Source: Paenibacillus sp. AN1007
Lineage (GTDB): Bacteria; Bacillota; Bacilli; Paenibacillales; Paenibacillaceae
Assembly (NCBI RefSeq): GCF_040702995.1
Contig: NZ_CP159992.1
Span: forward strand, 3,683,501-3,747,500
Length of the DNA stretch: 64,000 nucleotides
Direction of reading: 5' to 3'
The position numbers and the translations under genes are program-made. Position 1 is the stretch's first letter. Every line of letters begins with the position of its first letter. This document shows positions 63,284-64,000 of the stretch, piece by piece. The notes under the pieces were generated by a model, which did no database searches, was not told the origin of the DNA, and saw only the letters and a program-made list of their open reading frames with translations.

Positions 63284-64000
63284 TTAGCGAAGATCGATAG
63301 AAACATACTTTTGATCCGTTGGACCTGTGTACTCGGCACGCGGACGAATAATGCGGTTATCTGCAAGCTGCTCCAGAATGTGCGCTGTCCAACCGGACAC
63401 ACGGCTGATCGCAAAGATCGGTGTGAACAATTCCTGATCAATCTTCAGCTGCGTATACACCGAAGCGGAATAGAAGTCGACATTCGGCTTCAATCCTTTT
63501 TGACCTGTCACGATTTCCTCAATCTTCACGGACATCTCATACAAACGGGTATCGTTGTTCATCTCACCCAGTTCTTTGGACATCTTCTGCAAATGCTTCG
63601 CACGCGGGTCACCGTTCTTGTACACGCGGTGTCCAAAGCCCATGATTTTCTCACGGTTATTCAATTTCTCCTGAATAGCCGCTTCCAGACGATCCGGTGT
63701 ACCGATCTCGTCCAGCATTTTCATAACAGCTTCGTTTGCACCACCATGCAGCGGCCCTTTGAGTGCACCGATCGCAGAAGTTACGCCTGAGTAAATATCA
63801 GACAGGGTCGCTACCGTAACGCGGGCAGCAAATGTTGAAGCATTCAGCTCGTGATCCGCATGCAGAACAAGTGCCTGATCAAGTGCTTTTACCGCCGTTT
63901 CGGACGGTTCTTCTCCTGTCATCATGTATAAAAAGTTCTCAGCGATGGAAGCGCCTTCTTTTGGAGCGACAGGCTCCTGCCCCTTACGAATACGTGAGAT
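63284..64000 (-). CDS. citZ: Citrate synthase, C-terminal part (cut by the window edge)
   Basis: This is the last 238 residues of citrate synthase; the frame is open to base 64000. It condenses acetyl-CoA and oxaloacetate. Visible features include the His in HADHELNAST, LHGGANEAVMKML, the catalytic His in MGFGHRVYKNGDPRA, and the catalytic Asp in PNVDFYSASVY. It is the first visible gene of citZ-icd-mdh, 147 bases before icd. Confidence 0.96.
   Translation of the reverse strand: MSRIRKGQEPVAPKEGASIAENFLYMMTGEEPSETAVKALDQALVLHADHELNASTFAARVTVATLSDIYSGVTSAIGALKGPLHGGANEAVMKMLDEIGTPDRLEAAIQEKLNNREKIMGFGHRVYKNGDPRAKHLQKMSKELGEMNNDTRLYEMSVKIEEIVTGQKGLKPNVDFYSASVYTQLKIDQELFTPIFAISRVSGWTAHILEQLADNRIIRPRAEYTGPTDQKYVSIDLR

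Overview
The window reads as chromosomal DNA of a spore-forming, S-layer-bearing Firmicute, most likely Paenibacillus. The evidence is an alpha/beta-type small acid-soluble spore protein, a YtaF-type sporulation membrane protein, triple SLH domains on a giant secreted enzyme, strong GGAGG ribosome sites with TTG/GTG starts, and the block citZ-icd-mdh ... phoR/phoP ... polA-mutM-ytaF-coaE-nrdR, which resembles the Bacillus order with insertions. No rRNA, CRISPR, prophage or insertion sequence is visible. There is one tRNA, tRNA-Ala(GGC).

Layout. 1-2 kb: the 3' part of a bicupin oxalate decarboxylase-like gene and a zinc alcohol dehydrogenase. 2-6 kb: the fruR-fruK-fruA fructose operon (minus strand). 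6-7.5 kb: a cytoplasmic G1 (eqolisin-like) peptidase and a small protein with an excisionase-like C-terminus. 7.6-13 kb: an iron-siderophore locus (flavoprotein oxidoreductase, FhuF-like reductase, siderophore-binding lipoprotein, AraC regulator fused to a binding-protein domain) with two Fur boxes. 13-14.8 kb: a MarR regulator, nitroreductase and ABM mono-oxygenase set preceded by three tandem palindromes. 14.9-19.4 kb: secreted esterase, BBE-type oxidase, MarR regulator and monoacylglycerol-lipase-like hydrolase.

19.6-24.7 kb: a flavin reductase locus. A three-domain cytoplasmic flavoprotein (FMN reductase + FMN_bind + FAD_binding_2) and a separate FMN reductase run divergently from a LysR regulator and ApbE, the flavin transferase that would load the FMN_bind domain. 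The catalytic dehydrogenase core is kept, but the second carboxylate pocket of fumarate reductases is not, so the substrate is probably another enoate. 24.8-30.3 kb: an AT-rich accessory stretch with an S51 peptidase, a PfpI-GNAT operon behind a convincing ZTP riboswitch, and a UvrA2-type ATPase that lacks the UvrB-binding domain, followed by a class C serine hydrolase.

30.5-41.4 kb: a 2775-residue SLH-anchored protein with two GH43 modules, divergent from a secreted CBM9-esterase, with cre-like sites between them. 41.6-43.3 kb: a PfpI protein and a WYL regulator. 43.5-50.3 kb: tRNA-Ala, nrdR, SASP, lytic transglycosylase, coaE, ytaF, mutM, polA. 50.5-56.4 kb: the phosphate block phoU, pstB, a soluble CBS-chemotaxis-type signalling protein, phoP and phoR. 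Three identically spaced Pho boxes lie upstream of pstB, the signalling protein and phoP, tying this unusual receptor to phosphate starvation. 56.5-64 kb: cupin, short-chain dehydrogenase, 7TM-PAS-GGDEF cyclase, a small membrane protein, then mdh, icd and the 3' part of citZ (TCA cycle).
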